Shown in pieces: positions 17,429 to 27,031 of a DNA stretch of 64,000 nucleotides. The DNA is taken from the IMG/VR virus record IMGVR_UViG_3300046542_000335, positions 1 to 64,000 of that record. The stretch is one strand, 5' to 3'. Within the stretch, counting starts at the first letter, position 1; every line of letters starts with the position of its first letter. Origin of the DNA: a virus. The position numbers were made by a program, and so were the translations under genes. The notes under the pieces were generated by a model. That model was given only the letters and a program-made list of their open reading frames with translations. It searched no databases and was not told where the DNA came from.

Positions 17429-20071
17429 ATGAGCAGTTCGACTGATTACTTGGTCGACTATGCCACTCGCAATATCTGGTGTTCTCCAGGAATGGACCGC
17501 CAGCACATCGTCGCCCCAACGCGAGTAACACGGCATTGGGGTGCGTATGCGAACGTGCGTATCGGTCGGCGTGACTACAACCTTCCAACGATCAACACCT
17601 ACTACCATGTCTTCGTGGTCGGTGACCTCCCTCCCTTCTTGGTTGGGATGGATGAGATCCGTAATAAGTGGGTGTCTGCTCGGGCGCATTCTGTCAACAC
17701 GTCGCTGCTGATCGATACCTACACCGCTCCTGGTAAACGCATCCCGTCTCAGAACGTCTACTTCCTGTATACCCGTGACGGGAACATGGTCGTGGCCATC
17801 AAGGACATGCCGATCGTGACTGAGATCGGTACTGAGCAACCTTATATCCGCTGGCGCAGCAATGCCTGGTTCGATAGCAAGGACGCCGTGGCCATTGACC
17901 AGGGTATCGAGATCGAAGGCTACACCTACGTCGACAACAATAGCTTCTACGCCTACCAGCAACTCTGGCGTGCAGCAAAGGCCGCCACCCCTGGCGCGGC
18001 CATGGCGTATGTCAACGGCAAGCGGATCAAGGACATCAACAACGTCACCTGCAAGATGGGCGACATTATTGAGTACGTCCGGGATAAGTCGATCCGTGAA
18101 GTGGTCGAGTACAAGCTCAAGGACTTGAAGTCGTTTGCCAGTACCCTCGATCTCAAGGACAAATACCTGATCGCTCGCAATGGATTGGGTACCTTGATCG
18201 ACTACGTGGACGACATCGACATCTTCCTGCTGCGGTACACCACAGAGTTCGTCTATGACGGCCTGTACTACCACCAGAACCAGGTGGACGGTGTTCGGAT
18301 GGTAACCCACCGGGATTACGCCATCAGTACCGCCTACGTCGCCTCGATGATTGAGGCTGAAGAGTTCTGGCAGAACTACCACGACATCCGAGTGGAAGTC
18401 GTAGTGCGGCATGGTGGGTATCGTCGTCCGTTGGTGTATAACGCTCAGCGTATCCAGGAACTGTTTAAGCTTCCGTACACCAAACGCATTAATGCCATGA
18501 TCGGTCCGGCGTCTAACGTGTCGGTGTGGAAAGCGGCTGCTCTTGAAGCGTCTGCTTATTGCAACGTCATCGGTGCGTTGGACGGTGCTATCACTCGACC
18601 ACTGGCGCGTGACGCCTTGGGTTATCATGCGATCAGTCGCATGGTGGGTGACCTGCCTCAGAAGATGGCTGTTTCCCCTAATGCGCGTTGGTTGCAATTG
18701 CCGTGGCAGTCTGTGAAGAAGGGGACCGTCTTTGAGTATAACGCTTCTGGTCTGCTGTTGGGTTGGTATCCGCATGATTACTCAATGGAATACCTCGTTA
18801 ACAACGCGAACGCGATTTACTTCGAAGCGTTGACGGGCGAAGCCAGTGCGGCGGATTACACGATCTACGACGTTCAGGACTTCGCAGTCCAGGCCGACAC
18901 CGATTACCGCTTCTACGTCTGCACCATCTGGAACAACATCCCTCGCAACGACTGGATCGATGTCACCGGTGATGACGACTACTACGAGATCGTCAATGGT
19001 CTCGTGAAGTGGAAGATCAACCCAACGATGAAGAAGGCGGCGATTCGCTGCGACACTCGGACGTACATCAAGAACTTCGAGCTGTCCTACCGCGACCGTG
19101 CGTTGGCCTTCAGTGTCATCTCTAAAGAAGACATGATCGTTGCGGATGACGAGACTGACCTGGAAGCCATGGTCGAGATCCCGTTTGGTCAGGTCGATGT
19201 GTTCCTCAATGGCCGTACCTTGATCGAGAACCTGGACTACTACGTATCCTGGCCTGAGATCTGTATCGTCAACAAGGAATACCTGCTGGATGACCGTATT
19301 CAGTACGTGACGGTTCGTGGTCGTGGTTTCTGCACCAAGGACTTCAAGCGTGAGACGGCGCGTGACTGGGGCTTCATTGCTCACCGTGCGCTCAGCGAGA
19401 ACTTCCGGTTCAACCTGCATGACGACCAAGTCGCTCGTGTGGTGATCGGTGGTCAGCTGTACTCTCGCAGCGAACTGAAGTGGGCGGAAGACAACGGTCT
19501 GTTGCCAGTCGGTATCCAGAACGGTGCTCCGTACCAGGTGACCAACCCAATCATCCCGATGAAAGGGCTGACCGATATCGACACCTACGAATGGCGTGAC
19601 AAGTCGTGGGCAGTGGATAACGAGATCGAGGACTACATGTCCCTCTATCTACCTCAGAAGCCCCCAGCCACTCCGAACCCGATCCCGGCTTGGTATAGGG
19701 TTTACAGTCCGCTCTGCACCAAGTTGATCTACGACATGCTCGATGGCGTGATCAACATGAACGAGTTCAAAGAGGAGTACAGCCTCGAATGGCTTCGTGA
19801 GCGGATGCGTGGTTACGACTGGCTGCTCAAGTACGATCCTTCGCTGAAGGAGGAAGTTGACCTGCAACACGTCATCATCCACCCTCACCCGGAAGATGGT
19901 GCGATCGGTCTCAACATCTACCAGTACCGCCTGCTGGACCGTGTGATCCAAGTCATGCTCGATGGTCGTGTTTCGATCACCCGTGACCTGGTAGTCGTCG
20001 AAGAAGGCTTTGAGCACGATTCGATCGATCACCCGCATCCACATCAGACCTGGGAGTCTGTGGGTCAATAA
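17429..20071 (+). CDS. Large virion structural protein, phiKZ gp27-like by position, 880 aa
   Basis: A long Tyr/Trp/Asp-rich beta-type protein with no membrane segment and no enzyme motif. Two parts share a repeated style: about 1-250 and 480-700 both carry beta segments ending in VDVFLNGRTLIENLDYYVSW-like patterns, seen in tail attachment proteins. AAGGGG precedes ATG 17429. Position between the gp28-like gene and TerL suggests a neck, baseplate or tail role. The 579-aa and other antisense frames are shadows. Confidence 0.55.
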   Translation: MSSSTDYLVDYATRNIWCSPGMDRQHIVAPTRVTRHWGAYANVRIGRRDYNLPTINTYYHVFVVGDLPPFLVGMDEIRNKWVSARAHSVNTSLLIDTYTAPGKRIPSQNVYFLYTRDGNMVVAIKDMPIVTEIGTEQPYIRWRSNAWFDSKDAVAIDQGIEIEGYTYVDNNSFYAYQQLWRAAKAATPGAAMAYVNGKRIKDINNVTCKMGDIIEYVRDKSIREVVEYKLKDLKSFASTLDLKDKYLIARNGLGTLIDYVDDIDIFLLRYTTEFVYDGLYYHQNQVDGVRMVTHRDYAISTAYVASMIEAEEFWQNYHDIRVEVVVRHGGYRRPLVYNAQRIQELFKLPYTKRINAMIGPASNVSVWKAAALEASAYCNVIGALDGAITRPLARDALGYHAISRMVGDLPQKMAVSPNARWLQLPWQSVKKGTVFEYNASGLLLGWYPHDYSMEYLVNNANAIYFEALTGEASAADYTIYDVQDFAVQADTDYRFYVCTIWNNIPRNDWIDVTGDDDYYEIVNGLVKWKINPTMKKAAIRCDTRTYIKNFELSYRDRALAFSVISKEDMIVADDETDLEAMVEIPFGQVDVFLNGRTLIENLDYYVSWPEICIVNKEYLLDDRIQYVTVRGRGFCTKDFKRETARDWGFIAHRALSENFRFNLHDDQVARVVIGGQLYSRSELKWAEDNGLLPVGIQNGAPYQVTNPIIPMKGLTDIDTYEWRDKSWAVDNEIEDYMSLYLPQKPPATPNPIPAWYRVYSPLCTKLIYDMLDGVINMNEFKEEYSLEWLRERMRGYDWLLKYDPSLKEEVDLQHVIIHPHPEDGAIGLNIYQYRLLDRVIQVMLDGRVSITRDLVVVEEGFEHDSIDHPHPHQTWESVGQ

Positions 20072-20076
20072 TCACA

Positions 20077-20094
20077 GGGGAGGGTAACCTCCCC
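20077..20094 (+). terminator. GC hairpin between structural genes
   Basis: GGGGAGG-GTAA-CCTCCCC without a T-run; it may tune expression between cotranscribed genes. Confidence 0.4.
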
Positions 20095-20111
20095 CTCACT
20101 TGGATATGGAA

Positions 20112-21827
20112 ATGGCTGAAGTCACTATTCCGCTTGGTAACGGCGATTCCGTTATCGTGTTCAAAGACCGCCGGGCCCTGACGTTCAATCTCCAGGACCT
20201 GTACAAATACAAGTTGGTCGATAGCTCGCCCGACATCATCAAAACCGAGAAGGGTGTCCACATCGCCAACGAAGGCGACTTGGTCTACGACTTCTCCATG
20301 GGCTGGTTCCGTGTCAGTCGCGTGGATTACACCACCTACGTGGCCGAGCTGAACATCTGGGAACCCCTCGATACTGGGGAGTCTCTGGCACAGCTGGACA
20401 TCCTGTTGGGTACTGGTCCTGGCTACGCTAGTGAAACCTGGCGCTGCTACCTGGACACTCGTGTGTTCCCTCACCGCCTGCAAGTGGATAACCAACTCCA
20501 CATCCGCGGTTCTGAGGCTCACGAGATCCGCATCTTTAAAGGTGTGAACGTCTCGGTCTCTGGTGAAGTCATCAGTGCGTACTACGTTAACAACGAATAC
20601 GTCAATGATGCCATTCCGCTGGAAGTCTACGCGACGACCAAGTTGGACAACATCGCTGAGAAGATCCCGAAGATGGGCTACACCAGCCGTAAGTTGAATG
20701 ACGGCGAAGTGGTCACAGCGGTGACGTACAACATCCACGGTACGCCGATCGACTACAACAAGCTCCTGATCCACAACACCAACCTGACTCGTGCTCCAAG
20801 CGAAGCTCAGAAGCGTGTGGCTGGCATCAAGCTGATCACCAGTCGTCTGTCCAGTTCCGAACCGAACGTGATCGAGATGCCAATCAACATCACGGTAGCG
20901 TCCCTGGCCATGCGTGCCCAAGTGACCTACACCGACGGCACCAGTTCCATCATGGACGTGGTGGACGAAGACGCCAACGGCAAGTTCCGCATCAATGGTC
21001 TGAAGTACTGGTCTCCAACCGTGGGTGGTCGCGAGCAGAAGCTCGAGTTGACCTACGAGTTGTCGCAGAACGAGGAATACTCGTACACGCAAGGTCAGAC
21101 TGCCAACGGCCGCGTGACCGAACCGTACCTGATCCGTGGCATCGAGTCCGATCCAGCATACAGCCTGAAGCTCTACGCCTACCCAACGTGGAAGGACAGC
21201 GTCAACGGCTACATCCTGGACTACTGGCTGTACGACGCTACCCGTCAGACGGCGCTGCGCGTTCCTCGTAACGCTGTGGAACTCCATCCGGACAGCTCGC
21301 CATTCAACGGCATCGACTTCACCACCATTCAGATCATGAAAGTGGCAGTCAAGATGAAGTTGATCGACGCGGCTTACGGCGACTACCAGCACGTTCAACA
21401 GTTCCAGGTCAGCTTGCTCCGCTCCGGTGGCATGCAGCAGACCAACTGGCGCATGAAGTTCTCCGACAACCAGGTCGACTGGTACGGCGACAACCTGATG
21501 GCCAAGATCACTGCCAACACTGGCGGTCTGTCTTACATCGAGTTGGCGAATGGCTTCACCAAGCAATCCGATTGGCTCAACGCTCTGTACTACGGGATCA
21601 ACCCACTGTACGACAACATGAGCGAAACCATCGCGCCAGCGCCTACCCACGTCATCATCACTACGAACACCCGTACGTTCGAACTGCCGATCAGTCAGTG
21701 GGCTACCAAAACGATCTTCGTCAACGACGTGATCGAGGGTGGCGTCATTTACCTGAAGTGGATCAAGCGTATGATCAACGGCGATCTACAGCTGGGTGTC
21801 AGTGGTGTGGTTTGTCACAACTATTGA
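20112..21827 (+). CDS. Virion structural protein, phiKZ gp26-like by position, 571 aa
   Basis: Start at ATG 20112 (MAEVTIPLGNG), 7 bases after TTGGA; the TTG at 20100 and ATG at 20106 have no usable RBS. Beta-rich and Tyr/Thr/Asn-rich throughout, like a tail or fibre-type structural protein. It ends with a beta segment (EGGVIYLKWIKRM...LGVSGVVCHNY). A hairpin and TerL follow. Function inferred from position and composition only. Confidence 0.55.
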   Translation: MAEVTIPLGNGDSVIVFKDRRALTFNLQDLYKYKLVDSSPDIIKTEKGVHIANEGDLVYDFSMGWFRVSRVDYTTYVAELNIWEPLDTGESLAQLDILLGTGPGYASETWRCYLDTRVFPHRLQVDNQLHIRGSEAHEIRIFKGVNVSVSGEVISAYYVNNEYVNDAIPLEVYATTKLDNIAEKIPKMGYTSRKLNDGEVVTAVTYNIHGTPIDYNKLLIHNTNLTRAPSEAQKRVAGIKLITSRLSSSEPNVIEMPINITVASLAMRAQVTYTDGTSSIMDVVDEDANGKFRINGLKYWSPTVGGREQKLELTYELSQNEEYSYTQGQTANGRVTEPYLIRGIESDPAYSLKLYAYPTWKDSVNGYILDYWLYDATRQTALRVPRNAVELHPDSSPFNGIDFTTIQIMKVAVKMKLIDAAYGDYQHVQQFQVSLLRSGGMQQTNWRMKFSDNQVDWYGDNLMAKITANTGGLSYIELANGFTKQSDWLNALYYGINPLYDNMSETIAPAPTHVIITTNTRTFELPISQWATKTIFVNDVIEGGVIYLKWIKRMINGDLQLGVSGVVCHNY

Positions 21828-21834
21828 TTAGGAG

Positions 21835-21858
21835 ACGGCTGGGGTAACTCCCAGCCGT
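21835..21858 (+). terminator. Hairpin before TerL start
   Basis: ACGGCTGGG pairs with CCCAGCCGT around GTAACT; no T-run. It ends 10 bases before the TerL start, which lacks a clear Shine-Dalgarno, so it may influence TerL translation. Confidence 0.4.
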
Positions 21859-21868
21859 ACACCAACTT

Positions 21869-24028
21869 ATGGCCATTTTGTACGAAAAGGATTGGGACAA
21901 GTATCCCGACGCGATTGTTCACACGGAATCTCGTAACGAGTCCTGGGTGAGAATGGCGGGCAAATACAAGTTGATGGGAGTCAAGCATTGGTACATGATG
22001 CTGGCATTGATCCAGCCTGAGTTGGCCAAATGGGACCCTTTCGACCCTAACCTGCCTGAACACATTGTCCAGATGATGATGCTGGAATGCGAAGAGAACC
22101 CTTGGTACTTCTTCCGGGAGATCCAACGGGTACCTGCCAAATCTGGTGGTGGTTCTCACCCACTGCGGGCTAACCGCGGTAACATCGCCATGTTCTGGTG
22201 CGTAATGAACTCCTTCATTACCTACGTCCAGCAAATCCGTCAGACCGGTAAGTCGCTGAACACCCGCGCTGTGGTGAACTACTTCCACAACGTGGCAGCT
22301 CGTGATTCCATGCACATTCTGTTTACCAAGGGCGACCTGCGTAAAGAGGAGATCAAGGAATACAAGCTGATGCGGGACCTGCTGCCTAAGTGGATGTGGT
22401 ACTTGCATCCTAAGGACGCGGACAACCAGCATGAGTTCACCACCCTGTCCCGTGGCAACCGCACCAAGTCGTACGTTCCTCAAGGTGACCCTGAGGCAGC
22501 TAACGGCGTGGGTCGTGGTACAACTCCAACCCTGGTAACAGGTGACGAGGTTCCTTTCCTTCCGTACGCAGAGATCTCGATTCCTTCCCTGATCGCTGCA
22601 ACCACAGCCTCTTTCGACGAAGCCCGCGCAAACGGTTCCATGCACGGCATCTTGTACACGACTACGGCCGGTGACTTGTCCACCGATTCCGGTAAGTACG
22701 TGTTCGAGAAGATCAAGTCGATCGCGATGTTCTTCAGTGAGATCCTTTACGATTGCGTTGACCGTAAAGACGCCGTGGCCACTATCCGGGCTAACAGTAA
22801 GTCGGAAGCGCCCTACGTCGACATCTCCTTCAACCACCTGCAACTCGGTTACAGTGACGAGTGGCTGCGTGAGAAGATTGCTACCGTACCAGCGTCCCGA
22901 GACAAGATCCGTCGAGACTACCTGGGACAGTGGACGTTCGGTTCTGCCAGTAACCCGATCAAGGAGAAAGTCCTCAACCGTATCCGGAAGAGTCTCAACC
23001 AAGAGCCGATTACCGACAAGTCGAACGAATCGTACATTATCCGATACCACGTTCCGAAGGAAGAAGCCCTGCGCCGTAAGTCGGTACTGGGTCTCGATAC
23101 TTCCAACGCCGTGGGACGAGACAGCATGTCGGGCATCATGGTGGACATCGAAACCGGTGAGGTGTTGTTGGCCTTCTCGGTCTCTGAGTCCAACTTGATT
23201 CGATTCTCGATGTGGTTCAGTAAGTTTATCCAGGAATTCAAGGAGATGACGGTTATCCCTGAAGCCAAGTCTACTTGGATCACCATCCTGGACTACCTGC
23301 TGATCGATCTACCGGTGAATGGCGTTGACCCTGGCCGTCGCATCTACTCTCGGGTTGTCGATCGTGCAGAGCTCTCTGAGAGCGCTAAGCGGGACTATCG
23401 TGAGTACTCGCATGGCGTTCCTACTGAACGGAAGTTCTTTCCGTACCGTGCGGACTTTGGCTTCCCTACTTCGGGACCACTGCGGGAAGCGTTGTACATC
23501 GACATCATGCCAGTGGCTACTGAAACGACTGCAACCATGATTCGGGATGCCTCACTCATTGAGGAACTCTCGACCCTGGTGGAACGTCGTGGGCGGATTG
23601 ACCACGCCTCCAGCGGACACGATGACCATGTAATCTCATGGCTCATGACTCACTGGTTCATGCGTTCTGCTCGTAACCTGGATCACTACGGTATTGATAC
23701 TCGCCGTATCTTGAGTCGTTTGCGTACTGCGGCCGTTGAATCGCCACAGGAAAACAAACGGATCCTGAAGGAAGAGAAACTCCTGACGGATATCCAGTTG
23801 ATGGAGGAGAAGATCGACAACAGCAAGTCTCACATGGAACGTAAGTACCTGGAGACCAAGTTGAAGGTCATGCGCTCCGAACTGAAGTCGGTCGAAGTGG
23901 TGGACAGTGGTGTGTCTATCGATAAACACTCCGACACGGCCAGGTTTGACAAACAAGCTCGTGCGAAGTCCAAACATCGCGACCAGCTGTTTGGTGGGTT
24001 CAAGAACAACACGTTCCTTCGACGTTAA
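21869..24028 (+). CDS. terL: Terminase large subunit (TerL), phiKZ gp25-like
   Basis: DNA-packaging motor ATPase and nuclease, 719 aa. ATPase: Walker A IRQTGKS at 123-129 (the R-x-x-GKS form usual in TerL), Walker B TLVTGDE with D226-E227, and a coupling TTTAGD near 263. RNase H-like nuclease: VLGLDTSN (first acid) near 410, PEAKS near 460 and SGHDDH near 590, giving three acidic metal ligands in order. The C-terminus is Lys/Glu-rich and coiled-coil-like. No Shine-Dalgarno before ATG 21869; an upstream hairpin may matter. Headful or other end type cannot be told from this. Convergent with the next gene across a strong terminator. Confidence 0.93.
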   Translation: MAILYEKDWDKYPDAIVHTESRNESWVRMAGKYKLMGVKHWYMMLALIQPELAKWDPFDPNLPEHIVQMMMLECEENPWYFFREIQRVPAKSGGGSHPLRANRGNIAMFWCVMNSFITYVQQIRQTGKSLNTRAVVNYFHNVAARDSMHILFTKGDLRKEEIKEYKLMRDLLPKWMWYLHPKDADNQHEFTTLSRGNRTKSYVPQGDPEAANGVGRGTTPTLVTGDEVPFLPYAEISIPSLIAATTASFDEARANGSMHGILYTTTAGDLSTDSGKYVFEKIKSIAMFFSEILYDCVDRKDAVATIRANSKSEAPYVDISFNHLQLGYSDEWLREKIATVPASRDKIRRDYLGQWTFGSASNPIKEKVLNRIRKSLNQEPITDKSNESYIIRYHVPKEEALRRKSVLGLDTSNAVGRDSMSGIMVDIETGEVLLAFSVSESNLIRFSMWFSKFIQEFKEMTVIPEAKSTWITILDYLLIDLPVNGVDPGRRIYSRVVDRAELSESAKRDYREYSHGVPTERKFFPYRADFGFPTSGPLREALYIDIMPVATETTATMIRDASLIEELSTLVERRGRIDHASSGHDDHVISWLMTHWFMRSARNLDHYGIDTRRILSRLRTAAVESPQENKRILKEEKLLTDIQLMEEKIDNSKSHMERKYLETKLKVMRSELKSVEVVDSGVSIDKHSDTARFDKQARAKSKHRDQLFGGFKNNTFLRR

Positions 24029-24030
24029 CG

Positions 24031-24067
24031 GCATAGAGGCAGGGGCGGTAAACCCCTGCCTCTATGC
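24031..24067. terminator. Bidirectional terminator
   Basis: A perfect 15-bp stem, GCATAGAGGCAGGGG with CCCCTGCCTCTATGC, between convergent genes. T-tracts are weak on both sides. Confidence 0.75.
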
Positions 24068-24073
24068 TGCGCA

Positions 24074-24403
24074 TTACGCTGAACGACGGTTCAGGTTTTC
24101 GAGCTCAACGCCGATCACCAGCGTGTGGTCTTGGTGTTCCTGACCCCACGTTTCCAGCAAGCCGGTCTGGTAGTCAACCCGGACAACGAACGGACCAATG
24201 TCTGCGGTGTAGCCATTGGCTTCACGTTTGACCGGACCGCCCTTGAAGCCGATGTACGAGCTGTTGGCCTCTTCGCCAGCTGCATCGAGGACGCCCATGA
24301 TCTCGACATGCTTGATGCTGTCGGTGAAGCAAGGGTTGTCACCACCCAACAGGGCAATGAGGTTGGCCTTACCTTGCTTGAACGGAATCTTGTACTGATG
24401 CAT
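24074..24403 (-). CDS. Hypothetical protein, 109 aa
   Basis: Last gene of a four-gene minus-strand unit. Its ATG overlaps the stop of the 54-aa gene upstream (TAATG), so translation is probably coupled. Mostly beta-type sequence (YTADIGPFVVRVDYQTGLLETW, HTLVIGVELEN). Function unknown; possibly a small structural or assembly protein because of its place beside TerL. Confidence 0.55.
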   Translation of the reverse strand: MHQYKIPFKQGKANLIALLGGDNPCFTDSIKHVEIMGVLDAAGEEANSSYIGFKGGPVKREANGYTADIGPFVVRVDYQTGLLETWGQEHQDHTLVIGVELENLNRRSA

Positions 24404-24567
24404 TACGCCACCGCCTTACAAACCATGACTGGAACCGGAATACCCAACTCAGCACAACGTTTCTCAAGAGCTTCTTGAGCTGCCTGGAACTGACGCACTT
24501 GTTGGAGGTGCCACTCACGAGGACGTGGCTTGATCTTGCTGCGATCGAGCTGACTAAGCCGGACCAT
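24403..24567 (-). CDS. Small helical protein, 54 aa
   Basis: Begins MVRLSQLDRSKIKPRPREW and continues as a charged helix. Both ends are joined to neighbours by one-base TAATG overlaps: it starts on the stop of the 113-aa gene and its stop overlaps the start of the 109-aa gene. This double coupling is strong evidence that it is translated. Function unknown. Confidence 0.6.
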   Translation of the reverse strand: MVRLSQLDRSKIKPRPREWHLQQVRQFQAAQEALEKRCAELGIPVPVMVCKAVA

Positions 24568-24908
24568 TAGACAGCAACCTCGTGTTCGATCTGGCTGAAC
24601 GCATCAACCTTCTTCTGGGTGACGTTCATGTACAGCTTGAGCAGATCACGCTCGATGTCGGCCAAGTCGCCAGGAACGCCTTCCAGAGCATCCAGACGGG
24701 CTTGGAACTCGACCATGTCCGCCAGGATCAGCTGTTGGTCGTAAGTGAACTGACCAACATGACCCAACGCCAGGTGGGATTCGTCGAACGCCTCTTTCGG
24801 AGACCAGGAGATGTGACCGTTGGAGTACTTGACGTTGTACCCAGCTTGACCGTCCTTTTCCTGTTCCCAGGCCATTACGATCTTACGACCTACGTAGTGT
24901 TGAGTCAT
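24567..24908 (-). CDS. Hypothetical protein, 113 aa
   Basis: Starts MTQHYVGRKIVMAWEQ; a short beta-rich N-terminal part with YNVKYSNGHISWSPKEAFD is followed by a helical C-terminal half (DLADIERDLLKLYMNVTQ). It overlaps the 54-aa gene by one base. The N-terminal part is reminiscent of a small domain that reads a substrate or ligand, but no family can be named. Confidence 0.55.
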   Translation of the reverse strand: MTQHYVGRKIVMAWEQEKDGQAGYNVKYSNGHISWSPKEAFDESHLALGHVGQFTYDQQLILADMVEFQARLDALEGVPGDLADIERDLLKLYMNVTQKKVDAFSQIEHEVAV

Positions 24909-24920
24909 GTTGCTATTCCC

Positions 24921-26180
24921 TTATTGGCGGTAGTGTTTCATAGTGAATGTGCGGAGGAGGATGTAAAGCAGTACTGCGTTGCGGACAGCTGCGATGAGAA
25001 CACCGTTCTTACTCTTCAGAGTCCGGCGGGCGATCCCTTCAGCCAGTTCGCGCATTTCGATGATCTGCGGATCTGCGGTACGACTGGCTTGATAGAGAGC
25101 ACGCATCTTCTTGAGCAACCCGCCGATGTCACTTTGGTTCTCCATCACGTTAGGATTTCGAGCCAGGTAATTGAAGGCGTGTTGCAATACGACCGTACAA
25201 AGCTGTTGAACGTCTTTGTCGGCACGAGGCGAGGAGTTGGCACTCATGTATTGCAAAGTCGCCTGCAACGAGCTCTTAGGCATCGTAGGGACGGTCTTGG
25301 CAATCACTTCGATGAGTTCAGGCACCATGAAGCTGTTCTTGTCCGGGAGCACTTCCAGGATGTAGCGCATATAGGTAGACACGAGTCGTGTTTTATCACG
25401 CACTTTCAACTCGCCATCCATCTCAATCATGGAGCTACTGGAACGGATCTGCATCTCAGGACTGTTCTTAACGACGGTGAAGACGTCCCGGATGTTCTTC
25501 AGGATATCCTTGATACGACCTTGAGTGTCGTTCACCATATATACAACTTTGTCGTCGTTAAGAAATGACAACAGTTCTTTATAGTGTAGCTCACCTTTAC
25601 CTACGACTGCTGCCGCACGAATGCGTAGCAGGGCACCCCAACTACCAGCCACCTTCAAACCAAAGCGTTTGTTGAGGGCTGCGTAGGTAGCCTGTGCGAT
25701 AATCGGGTCGGCGTTATAACGGAACCAATCGGTGAGGATGGAGGTGATGAACTTGTATTGCACAACCAGGATGGAAGCAAGCGCGCCTTCATAACGCTGC
25801 TGTTCATTCAGCAACGGACTGGTGAGGAAACGGTGAGCCATCCAGAAACAGCTGAGGTTCATTACGTCGCTGGATACATGGCGGTGAGGTAGGATAGCAG
25901 GCAGGGCGTGGAGATCATCCTCCAGCGAGTCCTCATCGGCATCCATGACTTCGTTGAACCAGCGGTTGCGATCCTCGTCCTTAAAGCGGACAGGGTGGAC
26001 GCCCATGAGGTTTCCGCCGAAGAACGCGATGTGTGTGTCGTTCTTGTTTACGAACTGCTGCTCGTAGACTTTTACCTTTGTCAGAAACTTCACGTCAAAA
26101 ATGATGTGAGAACAGTGTTTCTCAAAGGTACTGTTGACGCAAGGCGAATCGGCCTTTACAGACGGCAAGACGTTGCTCAT
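24921..26180 (-). CDS. Probable virion protein, 419 aa
   Basis: First gene of the minus-strand unit; TTGAGGT lies upstream of the ATG at 26180. Helical and soluble except for a hydrophobic segment near the C-terminus (LIAAVRNAVLLYILLRTF, about 395-412) that could be a membrane helix. No enzyme motif. Its position opposite TerL fits a conserved jumbo-phage structural gene, but this is inference. Confidence 0.5.
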   Translation of the reverse strand: MSNVLPSVKADSPCVNSTFEKHCSHIIFDVKFLTKVKVYEQQFVNKNDTHIAFFGGNLMGVHPVRFKDEDRNRWFNEVMDADEDSLEDDLHALPAILPHRHVSSDVMNLSCFWMAHRFLTSPLLNEQQRYEGALASILVVQYKFITSILTDWFRYNADPIIAQATYAALNKRFGLKVAGSWGALLRIRAAAVVGKGELHYKELLSFLNDDKVVYMVNDTQGRIKDILKNIRDVFTVVKNSPEMQIRSSSSMIEMDGELKVRDKTRLVSTYMRYILEVLPDKNSFMVPELIEVIAKTVPTMPKSSLQATLQYMSANSSPRADKDVQQLCTVVLQHAFNYLARNPNVMENQSDIGGLLKKMRALYQASRTADPQIIEMRELAEGIARRTLKSKNGVLIAAVRNAVLLYILLRTFTMKHYRQ

Positions 26181-26218
26181 GAGTACCTCAATAAATCGAT
26201 TGAAATTAATTATGACAG

Positions 26219-26234
26219 TACATTACTGCCATGA
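26219..26234 (+). promoter_or_regulatory. Candidate early promoter
   Basis: GACAG-TACATTAC-TGCCA-TGA, just upstream of the small Cys-rich gene. The leader would be very short. Confidence 0.5.
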
Positions 26235-26248
26235 TCAGGAGAAGAAAG

Positions 26249-26434
26249 ATGTCGATCAAAACTGAAAGCATTAGCACTGGCCAAGGTATCGAATGTGAAG
26301 ACTGCTGCTCGTTCGCGAGCATGCGCGTTGTCACTCCGAAGGAGACGTTCCATCTCTGTGGCCGACATTACAATGACCGCCGTGACGACTTTGACGTCTC
26401 AACCCCGGCAAAAGAAACCACATCATTAGGCTGA
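26249..26434 (+). CDS. Small Cys/His-rich protein, 61 aa
   Basis: Start ATG 26249 behind CAGGAG. Contains CEDCCSF...HLCGRHY: two CxxC/CxxH-like pairs about 16 residues apart, consistent with a small zinc-binding fold. It could be an early host-takeover peptide since an early-type promoter lies immediately upstream. Function unknown. Confidence 0.55.
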   Translation: MSIKTESISTGQGIECEDCCSFASMRVVTPKETFHLCGRHYNDRRDDFDVSTPAKETTSLG

Positions 26435-26452
26435 TTTACCGTGGAGGTAACC

Positions 26453-26920
26453 ATGCATCAGACTCAAGTAGCCCAACGAAGCGCGTTCGCTCACGTCCTT
26501 GAACACCACACTCTGGATTATCTCATGTGCGATAACGAACTGAGCCAGCGACTGGTCTCAATGAACGAAGAAGTTGAAGTCCCGCGCACTGTCGTTGGGA
26601 TGTCCTACCCACCGACCAAACGTTGGTCGTCTACCGAGACTTGCCTGGAGTATCTCCGCATTCTCGCCTACGTTCCAGATCACCACTACGAACTGGAAAT
26701 GGAAAGCGCCACCTTCCCACTCATGATGCTCCAGGTTCATGAGAACTATCGTCCTGAGCTCTCCCTGGATGAGTTCCACGACGAAGTATCGACCAAGGCT
26801 GGCGTCATCAAGCTGTTGGTCTTCCTGACCGGTGAAGAGTATCCTGCGAAGCCGTTCTCCTGGGAAGGGTTGTTCTGGGATATCCAGCCAATCGATCAGT
26901 TCCAAGCCATCCAACAATGA
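26453..26920 (+). CDS. Hypothetical protein, 155 aa
   Basis: ATG 26453 sits five bases after GGAGG, preferred over the GTG at 26441. Acidic (Glu-rich), soluble, mixed alpha/beta. Only 18 bases separate it from the Cys-rich gene, so both probably share the early-type promoter at 26219. A terminator follows. Unknown function. Confidence 0.55.
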   Translation: MHQTQVAQRSAFAHVLEHHTLDYLMCDNELSQRLVSMNEEVEVPRTVVGMSYPPTKRWSSTETCLEYLRILAYVPDHHYELEMESATFPLMMLQVHENYRPELSLDEFHDEVSTKAGVIKLLVFLTGEEYPAKPFSWEGLFWDIQPIDQFQAIQQ

Positions 26921-26957
26921 CATAAAGGCGGGGGTGAAAGCTCCTGCCTTTATGCTG
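26921..26957 (+). terminator. Terminator hairpin
   Basis: CATAAAGGC-GGGG ... CC-T-GCCTTTATG; a long stem with internal mismatches and little T-tract. Confidence 0.6.
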
Positions 26958-27031
26958 CGTCCTCTTCGGCTCAGTTCGCTGGGCGTGGTCGAAGTAAACC
27001 ATCACCATGCCTGACGGCAAGGGAGCGTGTA